Assembly: GCF_900217235.1 (NCBI RefSeq)
Contig: NZ_LT907975.1
Span: forward strand, 3,075,001-3,139,000
Length of the DNA: 64,000 nucleotides
DNA from: Pseudodesulfovibrio profundus
Lineage (GTDB): Bacteria; Desulfobacterota; Desulfovibrionia; Desulfovibrionales; Desulfovibrionaceae
Direction of reading: 5' to 3'
This document shows positions 26,788 through 35,797 of the stretch, in pieces. The notes under the pieces are model-generated. The model was not told where the DNA came from. It worked only from the letters and a program-made list of their open reading frames with translations, and did not search any database. Numbering within the stretch: the first letter of the stretch is position 1; each line of letters begins with the position of its first letter. The position numbers and the translations under genes are program-made.

Positions 26788-27981
26788 CTAATTGAAAAAG
26801 GGTGCTGCAATCCAAATAAGCAGGCCGACCACGGTTGCTCCCGCCTGCCACGGCAGGGCGCGGCGCATTTCCTTCTCGACCCCGGTGGGGGATGTGAAGG
26901 GGGTGGAGCCGGTGAAGTTCATACCCAGATAGGAACTGCTGGCCACAGTCCACAGCAGAATGGCTGCCAGTTCTGCGGCACCAACGGTGTTCGATGCGTA
27001 TGCCATGAGTGGCAGGGCCATCAGTCCGCCCGTCAACGCTCCCTTGGCTGAAAAGGCCGGCAAAGGCAGGTATGGCAGGAGCAGGGGGAGAGCCACGACA
27101 CCGGCAATGGTTCCGGCCAGCGTCGACAAAGCAAATATCGCCCCACGGCTCCAGGCGGCTGAAAGGGAAAAGAAATCAGGCCCGATACCGGACAAAACAA
27201 ATCCAATGGCAATGATGGCAAGAAGCGCTCTTCCGAACTCGTGAAACTCGACCGGAATCAGCTCGGCCCGTTCTTTCAGAGTGAAGGTTACGGACCGCAT
27301 GGTTTCATCAGCCACGAGATTGTTTTCGATATAAGCCGGAAGGTCATCCGCCCGAACCGGGCCGTAGTGAACGCGGAATCCACATTCTTTTTTGACCGTG
27401 TGGGCTGCTACACCTGTGGAGCCAAGCTGCGGGAGTATCATGTCGCGGTGCTGCACGACCTCTGCAAGTCGGGAGTCACGGACGCTGCGGACCACTTCCT
27501 GAGTGGAGAACAGGCCTTTGCCTGCCGCGCACCAGATGTTGATGCCGCGGGTATCGGTGACGAGCACCCATGCATCCGTACCGTCCAGTCCTCTGCGAAC
27601 CACATCAAAGGTCAACTTGTAGTTGCCGGTGACGATGACCGGGGATTGGCTGGTCGGTGTTCCGACGCAGTACAGTCCCGGTGTCACCTTGTAATCGTAG
27701 CGTGACTGGCCGAATCGAACGGAAAGAGTTCCCATATGATCGCGAAAGGAAAGCTGTGTTGCGACGCGGGGAACGGCTCCAATTGGTGTGGAGAGAAATT
27801 CTTCGACAAACGGCTCGATGCGGTAGCCCGGCTTTTCATGGATCCCGGCACGGGGATCAGGCTTGGGGCCTCAACAGGGAGCGTCGTCGATTTCTTCGCA
27901 TGGTTGTGGCTCCAATGGAGCCATTGGGAAAGGCGGTTGTAATCCGGGCTGCATGTCAGGCTGACAACATTCGTCAGCCAT
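26788..27981 (-). CDS. hgcA: Mercury methylation corrinoid protein HgcA with in-frame TGA, candidate selenoprotein
   Basis: Membrane-anchored corrinoid protein that transfers a methyl group to Hg(II), 397 residues with Sec at 37. The start is ATG 27981 (ribosome site AAAGGA), 4 bases after the arsR stop. The leader is Cys-rich (C5, C6, C28, C36), then comes TGA at 27871-27873. The same frame goes on with GPKPDPRAGIHEKPGYRIEP and PRVATQLSFRDHMGTL, which reads as normal HgcA-type sequence. The cap-helix motif NIWCAAGKG has its cobalt-ligand Cys at residue 151. Five membrane helices fill about 252-394. No start codon exists between the TGA and the ATG at 27735 (Met83), and that ATG lacks a ribosome site. 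A SECIS-like hairpin follows the TGA. A nonsense mutation is the alternative reading. Confidence 0.9.
27841..27858 (-). promoter_or_regulatory. Bacterial SECIS-like stem-loop in hgcA
   Basis: On the minus strand GATCCC pairs perfectly with GGGATC around the 6-base loop CGTGCC. The loop's second base is G, and the loop begins 18 bases after the TGA. Both features meet the published consensus for bacterial SECIS elements as I know it (loop G in the first two positions, 16-37 bases from UGA). An outer GGCCC/GGGCT pairing (27866-27870 with 27825-27829) could extend it. Confidence 0.75.
27871..27873 (-). other. In-frame TGA, proposed selenocysteine codon (residue 37)
   Basis: The TGA is the only stop in an otherwise continuous 398-codon frame and lies directly after a Cys codon, giving Cys-Sec-Gly-Pro. 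From memory, HgcA-like proteins in other anaerobes have Cys-Cys-Gly-Pro at this place; an alignment should confirm this. Confidence 0.8.
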
Positions 27982-27985
27982 TCCT

Positions 27986-28294
27986 TTATCCAGTTTCATC
28001 GAGGATCTCCACAAGGCCGGTCGCGGCAAAGGCGTTCATGGTTGTATTAAAAGCTGCAAGTGTCTCTCTATTGATACAATAACAGGTCCTCGGTCCTTCC
28101 ACTTCTCCTTGAACCAGTCCGGCTTCTTTCAATATTTTCAGATGCTGACTGACTGTGGATTGGGCCAGGGACAGGACGGTCACTATCTTGCCGCAGATGC
28201 AGCGATCTTCTTCCATCAGATGCCGCAAAATCTGAATGCGGGCCGGATGCCCCAGCGCTTTGCAGATAGCGGCAATTTGTTTGTCCTCAAGCAT
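27986..28294 (-). CDS. arsR: ArsR/SmtB family metal-responsive repressor
   Basis: Winged-helix repressor of 102 residues. The recognition region reads LSLAQSTVSQHLKILKEAGLV (about 41-61). Cys32 and Cys34 (RCICGK) sit where ArsR proteins have the As(III)-binding CxC of helix alpha-3; Cys71 and Cys73 (TCYC) form a second pair. This suggests derepression by a thiol-seeking metal or metalloid, As(III), Sb(III) or possibly Hg(II), but the ligand is not proven. It is the first gene of arsR-hgcA-hgcB, with 4 bases to hgcA. ArsR-like regulators linked to hgcAB have been reported in Hg-methylating Pseudodesulfovibrio. A promoter and a dyad operator candidate lie just upstream. Confidence 0.9.
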   Translation of the reverse strand: MLEDKQIAAICKALGHPARIQILRHLMEEDRCICGKIVTVLSLAQSTVSQHLKILKEAGLVQGEVEGPRTCYCINRETLAAFNTTMNAFAATGLVEILDETG

Positions 28295-28317
28295 GGTAAT
28301 CCTTGGGTTCCTGTTAA

Positions 28318-28333
28318 ATCGTTAATCGACGAT
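28318..28333. promoter_or_regulatory. Candidate ArsR operator dyad
   Basis: Inverted repeat ATCGT-N6-ACGAT, 24 bases upstream of the arsR start and overlapping the -10 box at 28329-28334. Position fits autorepression by ArsR of the whole hgc operon. Confidence 0.55.
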
Positions 28334-28357
28334 AGGCGATGATGCAGGCGGTGTCAA
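28329..28357 (-). promoter_or_regulatory. Candidate sigma-70 promoter of arsR-hgcA-hgcB
   Basis: On the minus strand TTGACA (28357-28352) is separated by 17 bases from TATCGT (28334-28329). It lies between the rarD stop and arsR. Confidence 0.6.
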
Positions 28358-28382
28358 TGCCCTGAGTATGACAACGAAAAGA

Positions 28383-29294
28383 CTACTGTCTGGCTATGCG
28401 CCGTTGGCGACGCAAGTTGCGGATGGAGTCGAATGTGTAGACGGCAAGCCCACCCCATATGAAGCAAAAGGTAATGAACTGGCTGGTGCCGAACGGCTCT
28501 CCGAAGACGAAAACGCCCAGAAGAAAGGCGATGCTCGGGCCCAGATATTGTAAGATCCCCAGCGTGGTGAGCTGGAGCCGTCGGGCGCCGTAGGCAAATC
28601 CGATGAGCGGCATGGCCGTGGCGGCACCGGCGCCGATGAGCAGCAGGTTGATGTGCGTTTCGGCTCCGGGAAAGGCGCCGACACCCTGACTGTTGAGGTA
28701 GCCCAGATACAGCAGGGCCACAGGAGTGAGGACGGATGTTTCCAGAAACAGGCCGGGCAGCGATTCAACGGCAGCTATTTTTCTCAATACCCCGTAGCAG
28801 GCGAAGCTGACGGCCAGTGTCAGGGATATCCAGGGCAGTGCCCCGTAATTGATGACGGAATTGATCACTCCGAGCGCGGCCAGTCCGATGGCGATACCTT
28901 GCATTCGATTCAGGCGTTCCTTGAAAAAGAGGAACCCGAACAGCACGTTGACCAATGGATTTATGTAATAGCCAAGGCTGGTTGCCAGAACATGATTGGC
29001 ATTGACCGCCCAGATGTAGATCAGCCAGTTGATCCCGATGCAGATGGAGCTGAGCGCGAGTATGCCGAGGTTTCGAGGAGAGCGCAGGGGGGCCAGTGTT
29101 TCACGCCAACGTGCCTTGAATGTCAGGATGATCCCGATAAATACCAACGACCAGACAATGCGGTGACACAGGATTTCCATGGAGTCCACGGACTGGACTG
29201 CCTTCCAGTACAGTGGGAGTAGCCCCCACATGAGAAAGGCGCTGAGCGCGGCCAGGAAACCGGCTGTTTTTTCGGCGTCGGGGCGATTGTCCAT
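28383..29294 (-). CDS. rarD: RarD-type EamA family permease
   Basis: Inner-membrane protein of 303 residues with about ten helices in two EamA repeats. The start FLAALSAFLMWGLLPLYWKAV, the ICIGINWLIYIWAVN segment, and GYYINPLVNVLFGFLFFKERL are typical of RarD (chloramphenicol-sensitivity protein family) exporters of the DMT superfamily. The substrate is unknown. It is on the same strand as the hgc operon and upstream of it, but a separate promoter is visible between them. It is downstream of the MocR gene by 80 bases. Confidence 0.9.
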   Translation of the reverse strand: MDNRPDAEKTAGFLAALSAFLMWGLLPLYWKAVQSVDSMEILCHRIVWSLVFIGIILTFKARWRETLAPLRSPRNLGILALSSICIGINWLIYIWAVNANHVLATSLGYYINPLVNVLFGFLFFKERLNRMQGIAIGLAALGVINSVINYGALPWISLTLAVSFACYGVLRKIAAVESLPGLFLETSVLTPVALLYLGYLNSQGVGAFPGAETHINLLLIGAGAATAMPLIGFAYGARRLQLTTLGILQYLGPSIAFLLGVFVFGEPFGTSQFITFCFIWGGLAVYTFDSIRNLRRQRRIARQ

Positions 29295-29374
29295 GTCATT
29301 CCTCGGTGCATCGGTTGGTGGAAGATGCGGACAGTACGCCCGAAGTGTTTGGTGGTAAAGCCCTTTTTATGCGG

Positions 29375-30817
29375 TCATCGTCCCATTGCAGCGGCCATGG
29401 TTCCCAGTTGGCGAATGCCCTCGTCCAGCCGCTGCGACCAAGGGGTGCCGCAACTGAGGCGGATGTAATTGCTGAACTTGTCCTGGGTGGAAAAGATGGC
29501 TCCCGGGGCAATGCCGATGGAGCGTGAACGGGCCTGAAAAAACAACTCCACCGTGTCCACATCACCCGGCAACTCAAGCCACAGGACCATGCCGCCGGTG
29601 GGATGGGTGACCCGTGTGCCTTTGGGGAAATGACGCTCCAGATGGAATTGCATGGTGTCCATCTGCTTCTCCAGTTGTAATCGCAACCGCTTGAGGTGTC
29701 GGGCCATGCGCCCCTGCCGCAGGTATTCGCCGATGGCCATTTGTGCGGGAGCGGATGTGGAGACATTGGTGGTTGCCTTCATCTCAAGCACCTTGTCGCG
29801 GAACCGTCCCGGCAGCAGCCAGCCCACGCGGTAGCCCGGGGCCAGTGTTTTGGAAAAAGAGGAGCAGAGCATCACCAGCCCCTTGCGATCGAACTGCTTG
29901 AAGGTACCCGGACGCTTCGGGGTGAAGTGCAGGTCCGTGGACACATCATCTTCTATGAGCGGTATGTCACGACGAGCGAGGAGCGATACAATCTCTTCCT
30001 TTGCATCGTCGGGCGTGAGGCTGGAGTCCGGGTTGTTGAAATTAGGCGCCAGAATGCAGGCAGAAATGTCAAAGGTCTTGAGAGCATGGGCCAGATCATC
30101 CGGCGAAACACCGCCTTCGGGATTGGACGGGATTTCAATGGCGCGCAGGCCCAGTGTTTCGAGTAGCTGCAGGAAACAGTAATAGGTCGGCCCTTGGATC
30201 AGGACCGTATTTCCCCGGCGGCACACGGAGCGGAGGGCGAGATTGAGTGATTCCATGCATCCGGCGGTGATGATGGGATCGTCCGGCTGGACCGGGATAC
30301 CGTGCTCCATGGAGTGGAAGGCGATCTGCCGGATCAGTTCCGGGTCGCCCGGAATGGGGGCGTACCCCAATGCCCGTTCCGGGTGCTCGCGGATCATGGA
30401 CGCGGTGATCTTGCCCAGTTCCTTGAGCGGCAGCAGTTCCGCGCCCGGTGCAATGACGCACAATTCCACGGCATCGTCCCGCCCAACGGATTCGAGGACC
30501 GTCTGGATCAGGCCGCTACGCGTGACCGGCCGTGGTGCATCCATGGGGGCGGCAGCGCTTTCTGTTTTGGGTAGGCGTATGGAGCGGCGCTGAACATAGA
30601 AACCCGAGCGGGGGCGCGCTTCCACCACGCCCTTGCGCTCCAGCTCGACGTAGGCCTGATTCACAGTGGAGATGGACATACCGAGGTTGGTGCTCATGGT
30701 CCGCAGCGACGGTAGCTTATCGCCAAGGCCGAGGGCTCCTTTGTCTATCATGGACAGGATGTGTCGTTCCACTGCCTGATATCGGAACTGATCGTTTGCA
30801 ACCGCTTGTTCTGTCAT
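29375..30817 (-). CDS. MocR/PdxR-type regulator, GntR helix-turn-helix fused to aminotransferase
   Basis: Transcription factor of 480 residues. The N-terminal GntR winged helix (about 10-78) includes LGDKLPSLRTMSTNLGMSISTVNQAY and VEARPRSGFYV. The rest is a class-I aminotransferase fold: QGPTYYCFLQLLETLG, ILAPNFNNPDSS, and the PLP-lysine segment SSFSKTLAPGYRVGW near 320. MocR proteins sense PLP or PLP-amino-acid adducts and control vitamin B6, GABA or amino-acid genes. Its target could be the divergent azlCD pair or rarD, but this is inference from position only. Confidence 0.92.
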   Translation of the reverse strand: MTEQAVANDQFRYQAVERHILSMIDKGALGLGDKLPSLRTMSTNLGMSISTVNQAYVELERKGVVEARPRSGFYVQRRSIRLPKTESAAAPMDAPRPVTRSGLIQTVLESVGRDDAVELCVIAPGAELLPLKELGKITASMIREHPERALGYAPIPGDPELIRQIAFHSMEHGIPVQPDDPIITAGCMESLNLALRSVCRRGNTVLIQGPTYYCFLQLLETLGLRAIEIPSNPEGGVSPDDLAHALKTFDISACILAPNFNNPDSSLTPDDAKEEIVSLLARRDIPLIEDDVSTDLHFTPKRPGTFKQFDRKGLVMLCSSFSKTLAPGYRVGWLLPGRFRDKVLEMKATTNVSTSAPAQMAIGEYLRQGRMARHLKRLRLQLEKQMDTMQFHLERHFPKGTRVTHPTGGMVLWLELPGDVDTVELFFQARSRSIGIAPGAIFSTQDKFSNYIRLSCGTPWSQRLDEGIRQLGTMAAAMGR

Positions 30818-30901
30818 GGTCTCTCCAAACTGTTACGTACAAATTCAAATTGTTTTGTATCTGTACTGGTGGCAGTTTTTCGGCTTTACTGCAAGGGACT
30901 G

Positions 30902-31648
30902 ATGAGAGAAAAACAACGGATGAAGGAGAGAGACGTTTTGCATTCGGAAACTATTTCAGAGACTCCCGGGCAGACACCGGTGGTCTCGGCCCTGAAACAG
31001 GTGGCACCCATCGTCATGGGGTACCTGCCTGTGGGAGCAGCCTTTGGCGTACTGGCGCACAAGACCGGCCTGAGCATGACCGCGACAGTGCTCATGTCGT
31101 TGATGGTCTATGCGGGGTCGGCGCAGTTGATCGCAGTAGCCATGTTTGCTGCCGGCCTGCCGCCCCTGTCCATTGTTGCCACAACTTTTGTGGTCAATCT
31201 TCGGCACCTGTTAATGAGCGCGTCCCTGGCTCCCAATCTGAAAGGGTGGCGCAAGTGGCAGTTGCTTCTGTTCAGCTACGAGATTACTGATGAATCCTTT
31301 GCAATTCACTCTGTCCGTTTTGCCAAGGGAGATAGGTCCCGTACCGTTTCCATATGTATCAACTGTTTTGCCCACGCCTCGTGGGTGATCGCTTCCTGGC
31401 TTGGATTCATGACCGGATCAGCCATACCGGACATCAAGCCGCTGGGTATTGATTACGCGCTTCCGGCCATGTTCATCGCGTTGCTTGCCATGCAGATCAA
31501 GAATGGACTGCATGTGTTTGTGGCTGGTTTCTCGGGTCTGGCCGCCATTGCCCTCATTCAGATGGGAGCGGATCAGTGGAGCGTCATTCTTGCCACCGTT
31601 CTTGGCGCAACCTTTGGAGCAGGAGTGGAGACATGGAAGAACAAATAG
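30902..31648 (+). CDS. azlC: AzlC family branched-chain amino acid exporter, large subunit
   Basis: Membrane protein of 248 residues from ATG 30902. It has the AzlC pattern: PIVMGYLPVGAAFGVLAHKTGLS (about 39-61), LMVYAGSAQLIAVAMFAAG near 77-95, and TTFVVNLRHLLMSASLAPN. AzlC works with the small AzlD protein to export branched-chain amino acids or analogues. An ATG six codons later and a TTG at about 30938 are weaker start options. It reads divergently from the MocR regulator and overlaps azlD by 16 bases. Confidence 0.93.
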   Translation: MREKQRMKERDVLHSETISETPGQTPVVSALKQVAPIVMGYLPVGAAFGVLAHKTGLSMTATVLMSLMVYAGSAQLIAVAMFAAGLPPLSIVATTFVVNLRHLLMSASLAPNLKGWRKWQLLLFSYEITDESFAIHSVRFAKGDRSRTVSICINCFAHASWVIASWLGFMTGSAIPDIKPLGIDYALPAMFIALLAMQIKNGLHVFVAGFSGLAAIALIQMGADQWSVILATVLGATFGAGVETWKNK

Positions 31649-31959
31649 TATTGTTGACCATCGTCGGCATGACGCTGGTGACGTATATCCCCCGGTTTGT
31701 GCCTGTGCTGGCCCTTGCCTCCCGCACGTTGCCCGAGCCGCTGATCCGCTGGCTTTCGTATGTTCCGACAGCGGTTTTGTCCGCCATGCTGGTGCCGTCA
31801 CTGCTCCTCAAGGACACGTCTTTTGATTTTTCCGTGGAAAACTATTTCCTGTGGGCCGCCATTCCTGCCTTTATCCTTGCCTGGCGCACCAAGTCGTTTT
31901 TCGGCACCGTCGCCCTTGGCATGGGATTGGTTGCCGCCGGTCGTTACTTCCTGGGATAA
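31633..31959 (+). CDS. azlD: AzlD family small subunit of amino acid exporter
   Basis: Membrane protein of 108 residues with three or four helices (LLTIVGMTLVTYIPRFVPVLAL, IRWLSYVPTAVLSAMLVPSLLL, FLWAAIPAFILAW). The YIPR and LSYVPTAVLSA motifs identify AzlD. ATG 31633 lies inside the end of azlC, giving coupled translation. The racemase gene follows 12 bases later. Confidence 0.92.
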   Translation: MEEQIVLLTIVGMTLVTYIPRFVPVLALASRTLPEPLIRWLSYVPTAVLSAMLVPSLLLKDTSFDFSVENYFLWAAIPAFILAWRTKSFFGTVALGMGLVAAGRYFLG

Positions 31960-31971
31960 TGGGAGATTGAT

Positions 31972-32664
31972 ATGAAAACAATCGGATTGCTGGGTGGCAT
32001 GAGTTGGGAATCTTCGGCACATTACTATCGGGTAATGAACGAGGCTGTTCAGCAGCATCTGGGTGGATTGCACTCAGCCAAAATTCTCATGAATAGTGTG
32101 GATTTTGCTCCCTTTCGGAAACAGATGCTGGCAGGCGATTGGGAAGGCATCGGTGAACGTCTGGCCCGAGCGGCACAGGTTCTGGAACAGGGCGGAGCCG
32201 ACTTGCTGGTGATTGGCACCAACACCATGCACATGGTCGCTCCGACCGTGGCGGCGGCTGTAGATATTCCCTTGCTTCATATTGCGGATGCAACGGCTGA
32301 AGTGGCGCGTAAGAAAGGAGCGCGTACCCTTGGACTGCTTGGTACCCGCTTCACCATGGAAGAGCGATTCTACATTGATCGCCTGACCGAACACGGCATG
32401 GAGGTGGTCGTCCCCTCAGAGCAGGACCGATCCTTCATTGATGCCGTCATTTTTGATGAGCTGTGCAAAGGGCGGTTTACCCGGGATTCGCGTAAGGAAT
32501 TTCTGCGTATAATTGATGAATTAGCCTCCAATGGGGCAGATGCTGCAATACTCGGATGCACGGAAATAGGGTTGCTGGTCAATCAGGATGATACCTCCGT
32601 CACTTTGCTGGATACTTGTGTCATCCATGCACAGCAGGCTGTCGGGCGTGCTGTTTCCTCCTAA
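31972..32664 (+). CDS. Aspartate/glutamate racemase family protein, YgeA-like
   Basis: Cytosolic protein of 230 residues beginning MKTIGLLGGMSWESSAHYYR. The family uses two cysteines for deprotonation and reprotonation at the alpha carbon. Here the second, in LGCTEIGLLV (about residue 193), is present, but the first position reads IGTNTMHM, with Thr instead of Cys. The same substitution is known in E. coli YgeA (L-Asp/Glu-specific racemase, one-directional). So activity is likely altered or one-way rather than lost. It follows azlD closely and could form an operon concerned with amino-acid handling. Confidence 0.88.
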   Translation: MKTIGLLGGMSWESSAHYYRVMNEAVQQHLGGLHSAKILMNSVDFAPFRKQMLAGDWEGIGERLARAAQVLEQGGADLLVIGTNTMHMVAPTVAAAVDIPLLHIADATAEVARKKGARTLGLLGTRFTMEERFYIDRLTEHGMEVVVPSEQDRSFIDAVIFDELCKGRFTRDSRKEFLRIIDELASNGADAAILGCTEIGLLVNQDDTSVTLLDTCVIHAQQAVGRAVSS

Positions 32665-32787
32665 ATCACCGTTTCAACTCTCTGTTTATACAAAGAATAA
32701 TGGATGACTTGTTATTTTTAGTCTAATGTGATCTCCTGCTTTGCATTTTATTGTCGATTAACGTGCGGGCTTCAAGGAGATTCTGCT

Positions 32788-35730
32788 TTGAAACGCTTTT
32801 CAATCTGGTTGTGCATGTGGGTATTGTTGTTCTTTGGGGGGCAACAAGCCTGCGCCGTTGAACTGCGTGTGGGATTTGTCCCTGAAGAGCCGTTGGCATT
32901 CATGGAAGATGGCGTTGAAAAAGGGTTTGCCATTGATGTCATGAATGCCATCGCTCAGGAAAAGGGGTGGCACGTTTCCTATGTTCCCGGGACTGCCCAG
33001 AACGGACTCAAGCGCCTTCACAGGGGCGAAGTCGACATTTTCCTCTCCATTCCTTTCGAGTACACGCTGATGGAGTCGGTTCATTTTACCGGCAATTCCC
33101 TGATAGAGGACTGGGGAACCATTTACACACACGACCGCCACATCTCCAATCTGCACGAACTGGGGGGACTGCGCATAGGTGTGCCACAGGATAACAGGTA
33201 CACCGAAGCCCTGAAAACCATGGCTAACCGCCAGAACATCAGCTACACCCTTGTTCAATTTTCCAGCTATAATGAAATACTGCAAAAAATAGAATCGGGC
33301 GATCTTGCGGCCGGTATCCTGAGCAGACTCTACGGAACCCGTTATTCCGCATCGTTCGGGGTCGTGAAGACCGAGATTCACTTTGACCCTGTCAGTTTGC
33401 GAATGGCAGTCGCGCCTCAGCGTTCTGCAAAACTCCTTGGCGAGTTGGATGCAGCACTGGGAACCCTGAAGAGCGACCCTTCTTCCGCCTACCACATCGC
33501 CCTCAAAAAATGGCTGTCGCCCGTTGAAGGACATTCGTTACTCTGGCGATCTCCTGTTTTCTGGACAGGCGTCTTCTTCTTCATCCTGACACAGATAGGC
33601 CTCGGCATCTGGGTGTTTCGCCGACTTTCCTCCTCTACATCGGAAGCCAAACAGCGAAAGGTTGAGCTGGAGGAAGAGACCGAAGTCCGCAAGCGGGCAC
33701 AGATCGCTCTCTGGGAAAGTCTTGAGCGTCACCGTGCCATGTTCACGGATAACAAGTTTCCGCAATTCCTCATTGATGCGAATGATTTGACAATTGTTGA
33801 AATGAATCCGGCAGCAGAGATTTTCTATGGTTACAGCAATGAGGAACTGCTCAAGAAAGACATCCGAAGTATCAGCATAGCCGATGAAGTAACAAGGGAG
33901 CGGGTTGTCAGGGAAATTGAGCAGGGGAGCAGTCAGGTCATCTCCAGGCACCGGCTTCGCAGCGGTGAAGTGCGGGATGTGGAACTGTTCGTCAGCCGGT
34001 TGTATGTTCAGGATGTAAAAAAATACCTGGTGACAGTGGTCGATATCACTGATCGAATCCGCAGTGCCAATCGACTGGCCAACATCAACGAATGCGTCCT
34101 TGCCCTTGGTCCCGATCCGGATAAGAACATCGAAAGTCTCATGAAGCTTGCCGGAGAGGAAATGGGCGGTGATGCCGCATATTACCTCCGGGTACGGCAG
34201 GGACAGTTGTCGCTCCTGCGGTCATGGAATGTTCCGGCCAGCCTGCAAAAAAAGGTTGTCGGGCCAGGTCATATTTCCGTCGACCTGCTCGGCCGAGGGC
34301 AGCAAGGGTTGATTCGCATTACCGATCTGCCGGACACGTCATATTCCAGAACCGATCCGAGCGTTCCCGAACTGGGATTGCAAACATACATCGGGCAGTT
34401 GGTCATGGCGAACGGGCGTGTTGCCGGTATCCTGAGCGTTGTTTTCAAGAATAGCTACGCGCTGCAGGAAAGCGATGAAAAACTGTTTGGAATCCTGACC
34501 TCTGCCATTCGAGTGGAAGAGGAACGCAAGCTTTTTGGCGAGCAGATTCTTGAAGCAAAGGAAGTGGCTGAATCGGCCAACCGCGCCAAGAGTGAGTTCC
34601 TTGCCAACATGAGCCATGAGATCAGAACGCCCCTCAATGGTATCTTCGGCATGCTGCAGTTGGTCGAGGAAACCGAATTGACGGTTGAGCAGAAGGAATA
34701 CATTGAAACAGCGCTTCTCTCGGGCCGTGGATTGCTGCGTATCATCAATGATGTTCTCGATTTTTCCAAGATGGAAGCCGGTATGTTGTCACTGGAGGCA
34801 TCGCCCTTTGATTTCCGTAGAATGCTTGGGAACGTTCTCGACAATTTCAAGGTACAGGCCGCGGAAAAGAAATTGTCATTGAATATTGATGTTGATGACA
34901 GCGTCCCAGCGGTTATCCGAGGAGATGAGGCACGGTTGCGGCAGATTTTGTTCAATCTGGTCGGTAACGGTGTCAAATTCACTCATCAAGGTTCTGTCTC
35001 GGTAGAGTCATGGTCGCTTCCCCCGGAAGAGGGGAAGGACGCGATGCGCCTGTTTGTTACGGTGGCTGACACCGGGATAGGTATTGCCGACGATATGATC
35101 GATTCCCTTTTCAACGCGTTTTCACAGGCGGATGGGTCGTATACCCGAAATTATGGCGGGACCGGGCTCGGGTTGAGTATCGTCAAGCGGCTGGTCAATC
35201 TCATGGGTGGTGAGATTGCCGTTGAGAGTGACGAAAACGGGACGAAAATCCACTTTTTTGTTCGGGTCCACAAGAGTCCTGAAGTTCTGCTTGCTTCGGA
35301 AAATGCTGTTCCCATGTCGGTGAAAATTCCCACCATGAATATCCTGCTGGTCGAGGATGAACGGGTGAACCGCTTGTCCATGCGCAAGCATCTGGAAAAG
35401 ATGGGACATACAGTTATCGAGGCCCATGATGGATTGCAGGCTCTTGAAATACTTCCGTGGCAGGATATCGATGTCGTGCTCATGGATGTGCAAATGCCGA
35501 ACATGGACGGATTGACGGCCACTCGTAAAATTCGCACGGATTCGTCACTTGGAGAGAAGTCGCAAGTGCCCATCATTGCATTGACCGCGCACGCCATGAA
35601 AGGCGACCGGGACAAGTTCATGGAAGCCGGAATGGACGATTATCTTGCCAAACCGGTGGAGTTCACCGATCTGGCCGGAAGCCTCGCTCAAATATCTCCC
35701 GGCATATGGCGACGAAAATCCAATACTTGA
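32788..35730 (+). CDS. Hybrid sensor histidine kinase with periplasmic solute-binding domain
   Basis: Large membrane kinase of 980 residues. TTG 32788 is chosen because AAGGAGA precedes it; the upstream ATG in frame lacks a ribosome site. Order: signal/anchor (about 5-24), an SBP_bac_3-type domain ([15 protein letters not shown] to about 245), a membrane helix (about 258-280), a PAS domain (about 315-420), a GAF-like domain (about 435-580), HisKA with the phospho-His in [12 protein letters not shown] near 610, an HATPase ([22 protein letters not shown]), and a C-terminal receiver with phospho-Asp in [11 protein letters not shown] near 899. The ligand would be a small periplasmic solute. No output protein is adjacent. 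Confidence 0.95.
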   Translation: MKRFSIWLCMWVLLFFGGQQACAVELRVGFVPEEPLAFMEDGVEKGFAIDVMNAIAQEKGWHVSYVPGTAQNGLKRLHRGEVDIFLSIPFEYTLMESVHFTGNSLIEDWGTIYTHDRHISNLHELGGLRIGVPQDNRYTEALKTMANRQNISYTLVQFSSYNEILQKIESGDLAAGILSRLYGTRYSASFGVVKTEIHFDPVSLRMAVAPQRSAKLLGELDAALGTLKSDPSSAYHIALKKWLSPVEGHSLLWRSPVFWTGVFFFILTQIGLGIWVFRRLSSSTSEAKQRKVELEEETEVRKRAQIALWESLERHRAMFTDNKFPQFLIDANDLTIVEMNPAAEIFYGYSNEELLKKDIRSISIADEVTRERVVREIEQGSSQVISRHRLRSGEVRDVELFVSRLYVQDVKKYLVTVVDITDRIRSANRLANINECVLALGPDPDKNIESLMKLAGEEMGGDAAYYLRVRQGQLSLLRSWNVPASLQKKVVGPGHISVDLLGRGQQGLIRITDLPDTSYSRTDPSVPELGLQTYIGQLVMANGRVAGILSVVFKNSYALQESDEKLFGILTSAIRVEEERKLFGEQILEAKEVAESANRAKSEFLANMSHEIRTPLNGIFGMLQLVEETELTVEQKEYIETALLSGRGLLRIINDVLDFSKMEAGMLSLEASPFDFRRMLGNVLDNFKVQAAEKKLSLNIDVDDSVPAVIRGDEARLRQILFNLVGNGVKFTHQGSVSVESWSLPPEEGKDAMRLFVTVADTGIGIADDMIDSLFNAFSQADGSYTRNYGGTGLGLSIVKRLVNLMGGEIAVESDENGTKIHFFVRVHKSPEVLLASENAVPMSVKIPTMNILLVEDERVNRLSMRKHLEKMGHTVIEAHDGLQALEILPWQDIDVVLMDVQMPNMDGLTATRKIRTDSSLGEKSQVPIIALTAHAMKGDRDKFMEAGMDDYLAKPVEFTDLAGSLAQISPGIWRRKSNT

Positions 35731-35797
35731 CCCCATGGCCTGACATGATATGGCTGTTTGCGCACTTTTTTGTGCGTAGTACAATTTGGAGGACCGT

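Noticed and set aside
26788..27735. hgcA starting at ATG 27735 as a 315-codon gene
   Set aside because: No ribosome site precedes this ATG and the conserved HgcA-type sequence continues upstream in frame to the TGA, so this start loses real protein.
26788..27981. hgcA as a pseudogene with a nonsense mutation, or as an acetyl-CoA synthase corrinoid subunit
   Set aside because: The only stop is a TGA with a SECIS-like element and the rest of the frame and hgcB are intact. The NIWCAAGKG motif, five membrane helices and HgcB neighbour fit HgcA, not CdhD/AcsC. The nonsense option is kept as the main alternative.
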